From an uncultured Roseicyclus sp. (GTDB lineage: Bacteria > Pseudomonadota > Alphaproteobacteria > Rhodobacterales > Rhodobacteraceae), in NCBI GenBank assembly GCA_937139335.1, contig CAKZPN010000027.1, positions 186,001-250,000 of the forward strand: a stretch of DNA of 64,000 nt, read 5' to 3'. Under the pieces are notes generated by a model. It saw only the letters and a list, made by a program, of their open reading frames with translations, made no database searches and was not told the origin of the DNA. A program made the position numbers and the translations under genes. The first letter of the stretch is position 1. Every line of letters begins with the position of its first letter. Shown one piece after another: positions 1 through 8,761 of this stretch.

Positions 1-663
1 CTCGGGGAAGGTGACCTCGACGGTCTTCTGCTCGCCCGCCTTGGCACCCACCAGCTGCTCCTCGAAGCCGGGGATGAAGGAGTTGGAGCCGACGACCAGC
101 GGGTAATCCTCGGCCGAGCCGCCCTCGAAGGCCTCGCCGTCGAGCTTGCCGACGAAGTCGATCACGACCTGGTCGCCATCGGCCGCCTTGCCCTTTTTCG
201 TCGCGAAGTTCTGCGCGCTTTCGGCCAGGTTCTTCAGCGCCTCGTCGATCTCGTCGTCGCCGGGCTTGGCCACCAGCTTCTCGAGCTTCAGCGCCTTGTA
301 GTCGATCTCGGGGATCTCGGGCAGTTTCTCGTAGGACATGGCGACGACGACATCATCGCCCTCTTTCCAGTCTTCGTTGGTCATCTTGACCTCGGGCTGC
401 ACCGCCGGGCGGTCGCCGCTTTCGTCCAGATGGCCCTGCATCGCGCCATCGACGGCTTCCTGCATCGCTTCGCCCAGAAGCCGCGGTCCGAACTGCTTTT
501 TCAGCAGCGCCATCGGCACCTTGCCCTTGCGAAAGCCCTTCATGGCGACCTCGGGCTGCGCTTCGACCAGCTTCTCGGTCACGCGGGCTTCCAGATCGGA
601 ACCGGTGATGATGATCTGGTATTCGCGCTTGAGGCCCTCGGCCAAGGTCTCGTTGATCTGCAT
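1..663 (-). CDS. tig: Trigger factor, N-terminal part (runs off the window)
   Basis: Ribosome-associated chaperone and peptidyl-prolyl isomerase that binds nascent chains at the exit tunnel. The visible 221 residues start [17 protein letters not shown], carry the ribosome-binding signature GFRKGKVP at about residue 43, and continue into the FKBP-type domain ([16 protein letters not shown], then the stretch around [14 protein letters not shown] near residue 200). The ATG at 663-661 is the natural start; no longer in-frame start fits the family. The C-terminal substrate-binding domain lies left of the window. It is followed on the same strand, upstream, by its own intergenic promoter region, so it is probably transcribed alone. 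Confidence 0.95.
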   Translation of the reverse strand, partial: MQINETLAEGLKREYQIIITGSDLEARVTEKLVEAQPEVAMKGFRKGKVPMALLKKQFGPRLLGEAMQEAVDGAMQGHLDESGDRPAVQPEVKMTNEDWKEGDDVVVAMSYEKLPEIPEIDYKALKLEKLVAKPGDDEIDEALKNLAESAQNFATKKGKAADGDQVVIDFVGKLDGEAFEGGSAEDYPLVVGSNSFIPGFEEQLVGAKAGEQKTVEVTFPE

Positions 664-742
664 CGCATCCTCACGAAATTCGGGGCCGGACCGGGCACGC
701 GATGCACCCGGGACCAACCCGATGTCCTCAGAAATTTGCGTT

Positions 743-771
743 GTTCTAGGGTTGTGAACCGGGGTCCGCAA
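743..771 (-). promoter_or_regulatory. Candidate sigma-70 promoter of tig
   Basis: On the minus strand TTGCGG (771-766) and TAGAAC (748-743) are separated by 17 bp and lie about 80 bp upstream of the tig ATG. Both boxes deviate from consensus, so this is a suggestion from spacing and position only. Confidence 0.35.
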
Positions 772-825
772 GCCCAATCCGGGCGACACCGGCGCGCAGG
801 TCCGCACCAATCCCCGCTGGGCGCC

Positions 826-2310
826 TCAGGCCGCCTGCGTCGCCCCCGGCGTCACGCTCAGCCGCCCCGGCCCCCACTGGCTCAGGTCGTTGCCGGCGAC
901 CGCCGCGCGCAGACGCTCCATCCGGTGCCGCCGTTCGGTGCTGTCCATGTCGAGCGCCTGGCAGATCGTGCGGTCCATCGCGCGGGCCGAGAACGGGTTG
1001 CAGATCACCGCATCGCTCAGCTCCACCGCCGCGCCGGCGAACTCCGACAGCACCAGCACCCCGTCGCCGTCGACGCGCGCGGCCACGAACTCCTTGCACA
1101 CCAGGTTCATCCCGTCGGCCAGCGGCGTGATCCAGGCCACGTCCGCCGCGCGGTAATAGGACACAAGCTCCTCGAACGGGATCGCGCGCGACATCAGCGC
1201 CACCGGCTGCCAGTCGAGCGTGCCGAAGCGGCCGTTGATGCGCCCCGCGATCTGCTCGATCTCGGTCTGGATGTCCTCGTAGGCCGACATCGCACGGTTG
1301 GCCGAGACCGAGACATGCATCAGCCGCACCTTGCCGCGCAGGTCCGGGTTCGCCTCCAGCACGCGCTCGAAGCTCTGCAGTTGCTGCGCGCCGCCCTTGG
1401 TGTAGTCGGTCCGGCCGACCGACAGGATCAGCTTGCGCTGCTTGAGGTCGTTCCAGATTTCCTTGACCCGCGCCTCGGTCTCCTCGCGGCGGGCCAGATC
1501 CTCGATATAGCCGACCGCCACGCCCAGCGGCGTGACGCTCACGCCGGTCTCGTGGTCGTTGTGGGTGATCGTCTCGTGCATCACCCGCTCGGTCAGCGCG
1601 GTACCCTCGGTGAACAACTTGTCGGGCACCCGCACCGGCGTCGAGACCTCGACATCGAAGAGGCTGCGGACCACCGACACGAAATTCGCGGCATAGCGCG
1701 GGATGTGAAAGCCCACGTCGTCGCAGGCCAGCAGGCTTTCCACGATCTGCTTGCGCCAGGGCAGCACGTTGAACATGTCCGCCGACGGGAACGGCGTGTG
1801 GTGGGTGAAGGCGATGCGCAGATCGGGCCGGATCTTGCGCAGGTATCCCGGCACCAGCCACAGGTTGTAATCATGCACCCAGACCAGAGCGCCCTCGGCC
1901 GCCTCTTCCGCGGCCGCCTCGGCGAAGCGGCGGTTGACGTCCTGGAAATTCTCCCAGTCCACGGGGTCATAGTTGTAGCGTTCCTTGAACGAATGCAGGA
2001 TCGGCCAGAACGCCTCCTTGGACGAGACGTGGTAGAATTCGCTCACCTGCGTCTCGGTCAGGGCCAGCCGCGAAACGGTGTAGCGGCCGTGGACGTCGTC
2101 GATCTCGACCCGGCGTTCGAAGCCGGGGTTCTCGGGATCGTCGGTCAGCTTCCACGCCACCCAGGCGCCCTGGTTCACATGTCCGAAAAACCCCTTGAGC
2201 GTCGGCACAATACCGTTGGGGCTCTTGTTCTCGCGGAACACGATCTTCCCGTTTTCCTCAACCTCTTCATAGGGTTGGCGGTGATAGACGATGACGAGTT
2301 CGGATGCCAT
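826..2310 (-). CDS. ggpS: Glucosylglycerol-phosphate synthase (GT20 family)
   Basis: Transfers glucose from ADP-glucose to glycerol 3-phosphate, the committed step of glucosylglycerol osmolyte synthesis. The 494-residue length matches the GT20 family (GgpS and OtsA). Visible family blocks are VYHRQPY near residue 8, SPNGIVPTL at 30-38, WVHDYNLWLVP around 144-153, HHTPFPS at 170-176 and the late DGMNLVCKEFV donor-site segment. The N-terminal 100 residues resemble cyanobacterial GgpS, as I remember it, more than OtsA, and the upstream gene makes the acceptor glycerol 3-phosphate. It sits 15 bp downstream of a HAD phosphatase gene in the order gpsA-phosphatase-ggpS. The alternative is trehalose-6-phosphate synthase, which the gpsA linkage makes less likely. 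Confidence 0.88.
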   Translation of the reverse strand: MASELVIVYHRQPYEEVEENGKIVFRENKSPNGIVPTLKGFFGHVNQGAWVAWKLTDDPENPGFERRVEIDDVHGRYTVSRLALTETQVSEFYHVSSKEAFWPILHSFKERYNYDPVDWENFQDVNRRFAEAAAEEAAEGALVWVHDYNLWLVPGYLRKIRPDLRIAFTHHTPFPSADMFNVLPWRKQIVESLLACDDVGFHIPRYAANFVSVVRSLFDVEVSTPVRVPDKLFTEGTALTERVMHETITHNDHETGVSVTPLGVAVGYIEDLARREETEARVKEIWNDLKQRKLILSVGRTDYTKGGAQQLQSFERVLEANPDLRGKVRLMHVSVSANRAMSAYEDIQTEIEQIAGRINGRFGTLDWQPVALMSRAIPFEELVSYYRAADVAWITPLADGMNLVCKEFVAARVDGDGVLVLSEFAGAAVELSDAVICNPFSARAMDRTICQALDMDSTERRHRMERLRAAVAGNDLSQWGPGRLSVTPGATQAA

Positions 2311-2325
2311 GGGTGCCTCCTCCCG

Positions 2326-3096
2326 TTACGAGTAGAGCTTGTGGTGCAAGATCGCCTCGGCAATGCCGGCCACGCCATGCTGGCGCGCGGTGTGCACGTG
2401 ATCCAGCCCCTCCACCTCGGCCAGCAGCGCCGGCTCGGAATTGCCGACGGCGACGGCGGGCAGGCCCATCGTCAGCATCGACAGGTCGTTCATCGTGTCG
2501 CCCGCCACCAGAACCTTGCGGTTGTCGACCTCCAGATGCGCCAGCAGGCGCAGCAGCGACGGCCCCTTGGACACGTCCTTGGGCAGCACGTCGAAGAACT
2601 GACCGGCCGACAGCAGCGCGTCGAGGCCCAGCCCCGCCACGATGTCGAGCGCGCGGGTCTCGAACTGCTCGGGGTCCATGTCGTAGCTCACGCGGTAGCG
2701 GAAGCCCGAGGATTGCAGCTTCAGCCCCTGCACGCCCTGCAGCGCGGCCTGCACGCGCATGCCCGCGTCGCCCCAGGCGCTCGCGATTTCTGCCTCCAGC
2801 GGCTCGATCGGGGTCAGGAAATGGTTGTCGTCCACCTCGGCAATCGTGGTGCCGACGTCACCAACGACATAGTCGGGCTTCGGCACGCGCTGCTTGCGAG
2901 TCAACTCGCGGATGTAGCCCGGATCGCGCCCGGTCACGAAGATCAGGCCGACGCGGTCGCGGCTTCCCTCGATCCAGTCGTAGAACTGCCGGCGCTCGGC
3001 GTCGGTGCCGCCGAGGAAGGTGCCGTCGAGGTCGGTGGCGAGGACGAAATCCTTGTCCGCGATAGATCTGGTCGGAAACGGTTCGTGACGGGTCAT
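2326..3096 (-). CDS. HAD-IIB phosphatase, probable glucosylglycerol-phosphate phosphatase
   Basis: A 256-residue cytoplasmic HAD hydrolase of the sucrose-phosphatase/mannosyl-phosphoglycerate-phosphatase class. Motif I is ATDLDGTF (nucleophile D22, acid/base D24), motif II is FVTGRD around residue 55, and motif IV is GDTMNDLSML near residue 200. Its ATG overlaps the gpsA stop codon in an ATGA arrangement and ggpS follows after 15 bp, so the three are probably one transcript with coupled translation. From context I infer it removes phosphate from glucosylglycerol phosphate. It would then be the functional partner of GgpS; whether it is orthologous to cyanobacterial GgpP I cannot tell. Confidence 0.75.
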   Translation of the reverse strand: MTRHEPFPTRSIADKDFVLATDLDGTFLGGTDAERRQFYDWIEGSRDRVGLIFVTGRDPGYIRELTRKQRVPKPDYVVGDVGTTIAEVDDNHFLTPIEPLEAEIASAWGDAGMRVQAALQGVQGLKLQSSGFRYRVSYDMDPEQFETRALDIVAGLGLDALLSAGQFFDVLPKDVSKGPSLLRLLAHLEVDNRKVLVAGDTMNDLSMLTMGLPAVAVGNSEPALLAEVEGLDHVHTARQHGVAGIAEAILHHKLYS

Positions 3097-4235
3097 GAGA
3101 TCCTTTCTGCAAGTGTTGCAATGTCTTGGTCGGTTGCGGGATGGGAAAACGACAGGTCCATCGCCTTCGGCTCGGCCTCGATCGGGCGGGCCCAGAGTGC
3201 CGCGAAGCCTTCGCCCAGCGGGCGGCCTTCGTGCAGGATGGCGCGGACGGTTTCACAGATCGGCAGGTTGACGCCCAGCTTGCGTGCAAGGTCGGTGACC
3301 GAGGTCGCGTTCACCTCGCCTTCGACCACCACGGGTTCGCCGTCGAAACACGCGTCCCGCGCCACGCCCTGCCCCAGTTGAAGACCCAGCGCCATGTTGC
3401 GCGAGGTTGGGCTGGAACAGGTCAGCGTCAGGTCGCCCACGCCGGACAGGCCGGTGACGGTCTCGCGCCGCCCGCCGAGCGCCTCGGCCAGCGTCTTCAT
3501 CTCGTCGACGCCGCGGGTGATGAGGGCGGCGCGCGTATTCTCGGCAAAGCCCGCGCCGGTCATCATCCCGCAGGCGATGGCGATCACGTTCTTCACTGCG
3601 CCGCCGATCTCGACGCCGACAAGGTCGTCGGAGACATAGCCGCGGAAACTCTCGGTCGACAGCGACAAAGCCAGCCGCACCGCCGGGCTCTCGGCCGGGT
3701 TCAGACGGTCGCCGTAGGTGAAGGCGAAGGCCACGGTCGCCGCCGTCGGATACCCCAGCGCGGTCTCGCGGGCAAAGGTGGGGCCGGAGACGCAGCCGAC
3801 CTTGCGGTTGCCGAGCTCTTCCTCGGCGACCTGCGTCATCAACAGCCCGGTTTCCGCCTCGATCCCCTTGGCGCAGATCGCGACGGGGACGCCGGGCGGG
3901 GCATGTTCCGCCACTTGCCGGGACACCGAACGGATCGCGCGCGAGGGCACCACGATCAGGATCACCTCGGCCGCGACCAGCGCCGCCTTCATCTCGGGCT
4001 CGGCGCTCAGACGCTCGGGCAGGCGCACGCCGGGCAGGAAGCTCTCGCTGCTGTGCTGCGCGTTGATCTCGTCCAGCACCGCGCGGTCGCGACCCCAGAG
4101 CCGCGTCGTCACGCCGGATTTCGCCAGCGTCGCGGCAAGCGCCGTCCCCCAGGCGCCCGCCCCGATGACGGTGGCACTGCGGAACGGGTGGGCGTGAGAC
4201 GGCAACGGGTCGCCAGCGAGCGGCTGATGTTTCAT
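3093..4235 (-). CDS. gpsA: NAD(P)H-dependent glycerol-3-phosphate dehydrogenase
   Basis: Reduces dihydroxyacetone phosphate to glycerol 3-phosphate. The Rossmann motif GAGAWGTALA lies at residues 25-34, and the GGAVKNVIAIACG block with the family's catalytic lysine is present. CVSGPTFARE and GLSGVGDLTLTCSSPTSRN are further family landmarks. The ATG at 4235 gives 380 residues, longer than the usual 320-340 because of a roughly 20-residue N-terminal leader before the Rossmann fold; an AGAGGAT stretch just upstream supports it. As first gene of the ggpS operon it probably supplies acceptor for the osmolyte pathway, although the same product is needed for phospholipids. A second housekeeping copy could exist elsewhere. 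Confidence 0.93.
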   Translation of the reverse strand: MKHQPLAGDPLPSHAHPFRSATVIGAGAWGTALAATLAKSGVTTRLWGRDRAVLDEINAQHSSESFLPGVRLPERLSAEPEMKAALVAAEVILIVVPSRAIRSVSRQVAEHAPPGVPVAICAKGIEAETGLLMTQVAEEELGNRKVGCVSGPTFARETALGYPTAATVAFAFTYGDRLNPAESPAVRLALSLSTESFRGYVSDDLVGVEIGGAVKNVIAIACGMMTGAGFAENTRAALITRGVDEMKTLAEALGGRRETVTGLSGVGDLTLTCSSPTSRNMALGLQLGQGVARDACFDGEPVVVEGEVNATSVTDLARKLGVNLPICETVRAILHEGRPLGEGFAALWARPIEAEPKAMDLSFSHPATDQDIATLAERIS

Positions 4236-4561
4236 GTATCCTCTGGGGTTCGGCCACGGGACGCGCGGAACGGGGCGCGGGAGCCGGTGGGGCCCCTGCA
4301 CGGCATGTGTCGTTCACAAACCAATCAGTGTCGTAAATGTTGCATCACAGGCGGCAAAAATCAATGCCGCAGGCGCAAAAAAGCGGCAGTTCGGCCCGGA
4401 AGCGACACGGAGCGACGGAACGCGCCGCGAATCTTTGCCTGCTTTTACAGCCTGTTGCCCGCATTCTCGGCGGCGACGCCACCCGAAAGCGACATCGCGT
4501 CGCCGTCGAGATCCTTGCCCGGCAGCCGGTCGGATCTCTGCAATGCAGCGTTACCGCTGAC
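4236..4561. other. Intergenic region between gpsA and ugd
   Basis: 326 bp with no convincing gene on either strand. It must hold the promoter of the gpsA-phosphatase-ggpS operon (transcribed leftward) and the end of the ugd transcript. I see no clear operator or terminator hairpin; in an osmolyte operon this is where an osmotic-stress promoter would be sought. Confidence 0.5.
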
Positions 4562-5881
4562 TCAGCGCGTCAGCCCCGGCCGTCCGATGCAGTCATAGGC
4601 CACGAAGCCGGCGCGCTTGGCGTCCGGGGCGGAGTAGATGTTGCGCAGATCGGCCAGGCGCGGAGTGGTCATCTTCTTGGCCACCGCCTTCAAGTCCAGC
4701 GCGCGGAACTCGTTCCATTCGGTCAGGATCACCACCAGATCCGCGTTCTGCGCCGCCTTGTAGGGGTCGTCGGCCCAGTGCACGCCGGGCAGCAGCGCCT
4801 CGCCCTCGCGCCGGCCCTGCGGGTCGACCACCCGCACCTTCGCCCCGCCGCCGACCAGCGCCGGCACGATCGTCAGGCTCGGCGCGTCGCGCATGTCGTC
4901 GGTGTTGGGCTTGAAGGTCACGCCCAGCACCGCGATGGTCTTGCCGTTGAACGTGCCGTCGCAGAGGTCGCGCAGCTTCTCGATCATCCGCGCCTTCACG
5001 CCGTCGTTCACCCGGATCACCGTCTCCACGATCGACTGCGGCGCCGCGTGCTCCTGCCCGATGCGGGCCAGCGCACTGGTGTCCTTGGGAAAGCACGAGC
5101 CGCCGTAGCCGGGGCCGGCGTGCAGGAACTTGTTGCCGATCCGGCCGTCGAGGCCGATGCCCTTGGCGACCTCCTTCACATCCGCGCCGACCCGCTCGCA
5201 CAGCGCCGCGATCTCGTTGATGAAGGTGATCTTGGTCGCGAGAAAGGCGTTGGCGGCGTACTTGATCATCTCGGCCGATTCCAGGTCGGTCGTCACGATC
5301 GGGAACTCGCGCAGGAACAGCGGGCGGTAGATGTCGGCCATGACCTCGCCCGCGCGCTCGGTCTGCACGCCGACGACGACACGGTCGGGCTTCATGAAAT
5401 CGTCGATCGCCGCGCCTTCCCGCAGGAACTCGGGGTTCGAGGCGACGTCGAACTCGGCCGCCGGGTTGGCCTTCGCCACCACCTGCTTGACCTTGCGGTT
5501 GGTGCCGACGGGCACCGTCGACTTGGTGACGATCACCGCGTAGCCGGTCAGCGCCTTCGCCACCTCCTCGGCCGCGCCCATCACGTAGGTCAGATCCGCA
5601 TGCCCGTCGCCGCGCCGCGTCGGCGTGCCGACCGCGATGAAGACCGCGTCGGCGCCGGCCACGGCGGGGCCAAGATCGGTGGTGAAGCTCAGCCGCCCGG
5701 CCTCGACGTTCTTGGCCATCAGCGCGTCGAGCCCCGGCTCGTAGATCGGCACCTGGCCCGCGTTCAGCTTCTCGATCTTGCCCGGGTCGCGGTCGACACA
5801 GACCACGTCATGCCCGAAATCCGAAAAACAGACCCCGGAGACGAGCCCCACATAGCCAGTGCCGATCATCGTGATGCGCAT
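4562..5881 (-). CDS. ugd: UDP-glucose 6-dehydrogenase
   Basis: Oxidises UDP-glucose to UDP-glucuronate for exopolysaccharide and capsule precursors. The 439 residues show the N-terminal Rossmann motif GTGYVGLVSG (7-16), EFLREGAAIDDF (151-162), and the catalytic thiol block GPGYGGSCFPKDT with C263. The C-terminal UDP-binding block begins VLGVTFKPNTDD. The start at 5881 is the first ATG and directly precedes MRITMIGTGYVG, as in the family. It is the last backbone gene before composition drops into the accessory segment. No operon partner is adjacent. Confidence 0.96.
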   Translation of the reverse strand: MRITMIGTGYVGLVSGVCFSDFGHDVVCVDRDPGKIEKLNAGQVPIYEPGLDALMAKNVEAGRLSFTTDLGPAVAGADAVFIAVGTPTRRGDGHADLTYVMGAAEEVAKALTGYAVIVTKSTVPVGTNRKVKQVVAKANPAAEFDVASNPEFLREGAAIDDFMKPDRVVVGVQTERAGEVMADIYRPLFLREFPIVTTDLESAEMIKYAANAFLATKITFINEIAALCERVGADVKEVAKGIGLDGRIGNKFLHAGPGYGGSCFPKDTSALARIGQEHAAPQSIVETVIRVNDGVKARMIEKLRDLCDGTFNGKTIAVLGVTFKPNTDDMRDAPSLTIVPALVGGGAKVRVVDPQGRREGEALLPGVHWADDPYKAAQNADLVVILTEWNEFRALDLKAVAKKMTTPRLADLRNIYSAPDAKRAGFVAYDCIGRPGLTR

Positions 5882-6220
5882 GGGAATCGCCCTTGTTGCC
5901 TGCCAGAACCCGTTGCCGAGGTGTTGCCGAAAACCCCTGCAGGATCAACCGCGCACGGGTCGCAGCCGGCCTCTATCGCGCATGATTGGCAATGGTGCAC
6001 CTAAAGCGACAAACTTCAAACCAAGTTTTCGCTGAAATGTTGCGATGGGAAGCACAACTGCGCCCGTGATTTCCGTCATCGAGAGTGCTAGGCGTGGTAA
6101 GAAGGAGACACAGCCTCTGCTCTGCTCGCTCAGAACTGACATGTTGAACTCCGGATGGCGTAGACTGTCCCTACCGATGTAGTTCCGAACTCACCAGAGA
6201 GCCCTTTTCTGATTGTGAAA
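5882..6220. other. Junction region between backbone and low-GC accessory segment
   Basis: 339 bp without a supported gene. Composition falls from GC-rich to AT-rich at about 5990, which I take as the approximate left edge of the accessory segment. I searched it by eye for another tRNA-Thr 3' fragment like the one at 11273-11320 and found none, so the exact left boundary is not defined. Confidence 0.5.
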
Positions 6221-7381
6221 CTACAAATTGTCAAATAGTGGCTTGTCAGATTCACTCCTAATGAGGCTCGCCTCCAAAATCCTAAAGAGACCGGCCTCTC
6301 CGGATGTGCCCGGTGGGAACGTCGTGATGTTGAACTCTTCATCTTTCAGCTCAACACGTTCGAAATATGGGTCGAAGTCTGAGCTATCCGGGATCAGGGA
6401 ATGCGCCCCATTTCTCTCGCAAATATCATTATACACAGGGCGCAAGAATCTCATTAGAGCCTTTACACCGTTGGTCTTGGGAAGAACGTTTCCTCGCCGC
6501 TCAAGATCATCCCAAGATTCCGGCCATTTTGCTTGAACTGAGCGAAAAAAGTGCAGCACGATCCTCGTGATGTCCGTATCGCGCTCTCGCAGGAAAAGTT
6601 CGCGAAAAGGGTGCCTCTTCAACTCTTCAGGTGACGGTCTTTCTGGAATAAGCTTCTTCAGAAACGTGTTTCGATCCATCATGGCGTCGCCAGTAATGAA
6701 GGTTAGCAAAGACTCAACAAGTGCGGCTTGCGTAATCGTTTCGCTAACGCGACCTTGAGTTGCGCTGCCCAACCGCTTAATCCTCTTCCGGAAAGGGCTG
6801 CTTGCAAGTTGATCGAGAGCGACAACGATATGATGAGCTGACTTCTGAGGGCTTCGCTTCTTTTCATAGTCCAATAGGTCGTAAACTAAACTTCTATTTA
6901 CCTTTGTTTGAGCGAGATTTACGGTCGCGAAGATATTGGCTTGAGTAGCAACATCAGCACCTACGAAGATGGACACGCTGACTTCGAAGCCTCTGCCTTT
7001 AACCGCAGTGAGGCCATCAACTCTGTGCTGCCCATCCAGAATGCTAGCAACCTCCCAGATCTTCTTTTTTTCCGATGCAACCAAACGAAGCATATTGGTT
7101 TTCTCATCATACTCGGCGTTATCAGAGTCGACAGAGAGTATCACTGCCGTAGGAAAGGTGGCGTCTTCAGTAAGGACGTACTTTTTCAATTCCTTCGTCC
7201 TGCTCGGCGACAACCGACGTTGAATGCCAATATACTCGTCAAACTCATTCTCATGAAGCCGCCGAACATCCGCAACCGAGACACTAACTAAATCTTTTGC
7301 ATCCATGACACCCACATAGAATTCGCCAATGGGCTGTTTCATTCTGAAGGCTTTAAAGGAAATCTCGTTTATATCTGACAT
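6221..7381 (-). CDS. DGQHR-domain protein (DndB-like)
   Basis: A 386-residue protein with the diagnostic pentapeptide DGQHR at residues 116-120, embedded in ILDGQHRVDGL. This defines the DGQHR family that includes DndB, the regulator of phosphorothioate DNA modification, and proteins found in other DNA-modification loci. Flanking family-like features are SPSRTKELKKYV upstream and NIFATVNLAQTKVNRSLVYDLLD downstream of the motif. The ATG at 7381 shares its A with the stop of the preceding membrane-protein gene (TGATG); a GTG three bases earlier is possible. It is the last gene of a three-gene cassette with an adenine methyltransferase. No other dnd gene is nearby, so its exact job is unknown. 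Confidence 0.85.
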   Translation of the reverse strand: MSDINEISFKAFRMKQPIGEFYVGVMDAKDLVSVSVADVRRLHENEFDEYIGIQRRLSPSRTKELKKYVLTEDATFPTAVILSVDSDNAEYDEKTNMLRLVASEKKKIWEVASILDGQHRVDGLTAVKGRGFEVSVSIFVGADVATQANIFATVNLAQTKVNRSLVYDLLDYEKKRSPQKSAHHIVVALDQLASSPFRKRIKRLGSATQGRVSETITQAALVESLLTFITGDAMMDRNTFLKKLIPERPSPEELKRHPFRELFLRERDTDITRIVLHFFRSVQAKWPESWDDLERRGNVLPKTNGVKALMRFLRPVYNDICERNGAHSLIPDSSDFDPYFERVELKDEEFNITTFPPGTSGEAGLFRILEASLIRSESDKPLFDNL

Positions 7382-7929
7382 CACACGTGGCCTTCGATTT
7401 CTTCGACGATTCGATCAGCGGCAGTTTTCCTTGGGTAATTAACATCGAAAACGACCCGCGATTGGTATAGGGAGAACAACCAAATGACCACTGAAACGCT
7501 AAGCAAGACCTTAATATAGAATGTTACAAACTCCGTATTGCCCACCTGCCCATCTATGTCTTGAATATAAACGGGAGCGGCGAAAAAAAGCACCGCAATT
7601 GGCGCGATAATCAACGGAACCACCAAAATGGTTTTGTGCTTGAAAACACCAAGGTTGACCAAAAAGAACGCCATGGACGAGCCCAAAATCCCTGCCGAGT
7701 AACTCAGAACGTCGCCGGGAGAAAATGTTCGGCTGAAGACTTGGGCAGCAGTCTCAAGTGAGAACGTTTGCCCCGCTGATCCCATCACGTGGCTGATCAA
7801 ACCAAGAAGAAGCGGCAACTGCGTTACGGCAAGTACGATACAAGCCTCCAACAGAGACAGCGCTGCATTTGCCAGAATCGATTTGTACCGATTCCACGTT
7901 AGCTTAGCGCGCTTCCACAATTCAGCCAT
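7381..7929 (-). CDS. Multi-pass membrane protein of unknown function
   Basis: 182 residues with about four hydrophobic segments: near residues 20-45, 75-95, 103-122 and 138-155. It has a basic N-terminus (MAELWKRAKLTWNRYK) and a short charged C-terminal tail. I do not recognise the family. Its start overlaps the methyltransferase gene by 8 bp and its stop overlaps the DGQHR gene, so translation is probably coupled across all three. In such a context a membrane subunit could be an effector, as in some anti-phage systems, but nothing in the sequence itself shows that. Codon use is AT-richer than the backbone. Confidence 0.75.
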   Translation of the reverse strand: MAELWKRAKLTWNRYKSILANAALSLLEACIVLAVTQLPLLLGLISHVMGSAGQTFSLETAAQVFSRTFSPGDVLSYSAGILGSSMAFFLVNLGVFKHKTILVVPLIIAPIAVLFFAAPVYIQDIDGQVGNTEFVTFYIKVLLSVSVVIWLFSLYQSRVVFDVNYPRKTAADRIVEEIEGHV

Positions 7930-8761
7930 TCACGACTACCAATATTTCGTCGTATCTGCCGCGGCCTGAAGCATTTCCTGACAGCACGCTAGCACGCGAC
8001 AGCAAATGCGTTTCGCCGATACCGTCATAAAGTTTTATGACACTATCATGAGCTGCATTCGAAACCATTACGGTCACTCCTCTACTGGCGGCGGACTCTA
8101 CAGCATCCCGCAGCCGCACTTGGTCGCTCCAACTAAAGATTTTCTCATTGTATTTAAGAAATCCGTTATTGTTGTGATTCACCGTGTACGGTGGATCAAA
8201 GTAAATTAGGTCCCCGCGAGCAGAACCAGCAACTGCGGTCTCAAAGTCAGCTTTAAGAAGCGTTACAGTGCTCAGCAGAGAGGCGATTGCCTCAAAATCA
8301 TCAGTTCCCAAGACAACGTTTGTTTTTGTTCCCATTGGAACGTTGAAAGTTCCCTTTAAATTAACTCTGTAAATACCGTTGAAGCAAGTTCTGTTTAGGT
8401 ACAAGAACTTTGCTGCTCGCTCGATTGGATCACTATAGGCCTTTGCCCTAACAGAATAGTAGTGCTCCTCGCTGTGGCAACGATGGTGCACTTCCATGAG
8501 CCCTCGAATTTGTTTGGGGTAAAGTTTGATCTGCTCGTAGCATTCAATAAGTTCGTGGTTCGTATCGGAAAGAGTCGCCGCTCTTGGAGCTAAATGAAAG
8601 AATATGGATCCGCTTCCCAAGAACGGTTCAAAGTATCGTCCAAACTTTTGCGGAATCAAGTCAGCGTGTTGCTCTATCAGCCAACGCTTTCCCCCGGCCC
8701 ATTTTAAAAATGGGAGCATCCTTTTCGGTGTGGCGTGGCTATTGGCTAAACTTTTGTTCAT
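7922..8761 (-). CDS. D12-class N6-adenine DNA methyltransferase (Dam/DpnM family)
   Basis: Transfers methyl from S-adenosylmethionine to adenine N6 in DNA. In 279 residues it has KWAGGK (20-25), the AdoMet-binding FEPFLGSG (44-51), the Dam-family block NRTCFNGIYR near 123-132 and the catalytic DPPY (189-192). Order and spacing are those of alpha-class enzymes such as Dam and M.DpnII, whose members often recognise GATC; the target here cannot be read from sequence. No restriction endonuclease is adjacent. Instead a membrane protein and a DGQHR protein follow with overlapping reading frames. Composition is clearly lower in GC than the flanking backbone, suggesting horizontal transfer. Confidence 0.93.
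   Translation of the reverse strand: MNKSLANSHATPKRMLPFLKWAGGKRWLIEQHADLIPQKFGRYFEPFLGSGSIFFHLAPRAATLSDTNHELIECYEQIKLYPKQIRGLMEVHHRCHSEEHYYSVRAKAYSDPIERAAKFLYLNRTCFNGIYRVNLKGTFNVPMGTKTNVVLGTDDFEAIASLLSTVTLLKADFETAVAGSARGDLIYFDPPYTVNHNNNGFLKYNEKIFSWSDQVRLRDAVESAASRGVTVMVSNAAHDSVIKLYDGIGETHLLSRASVLSGNASGRGRYDEILVVVNG

Noticed and set aside
826..2310. Trehalose-6-phosphate synthase (otsA)
   Set aside because: Same fold family, but the N-terminal sequence and the gpsA-phosphatase linkage fit GgpS better; no otsB-type gene arrangement is seen.
430..3381. A 983-residue open frame on the plus strand
   Set aside because: It lies antisense to tig, ggpS, the phosphatase and gpsA, all of which have clear family motifs; it is an artefact of high GC with few stop codons.
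5882..6220. A third tRNA-Thr attachment fragment marking the left edge of the first island
   Set aside because: Read on both strands by eye, no stretch matched the core or T-arm; the boundary is inferred from composition only.
6221..8761. A dnd phosphorothioation locus or classical restriction-modification system
   Set aside because: Only a DndB-like DGQHR protein is present, with no cysteine desulfurase, DndC/D/E or restriction nuclease near the methyltransferase.
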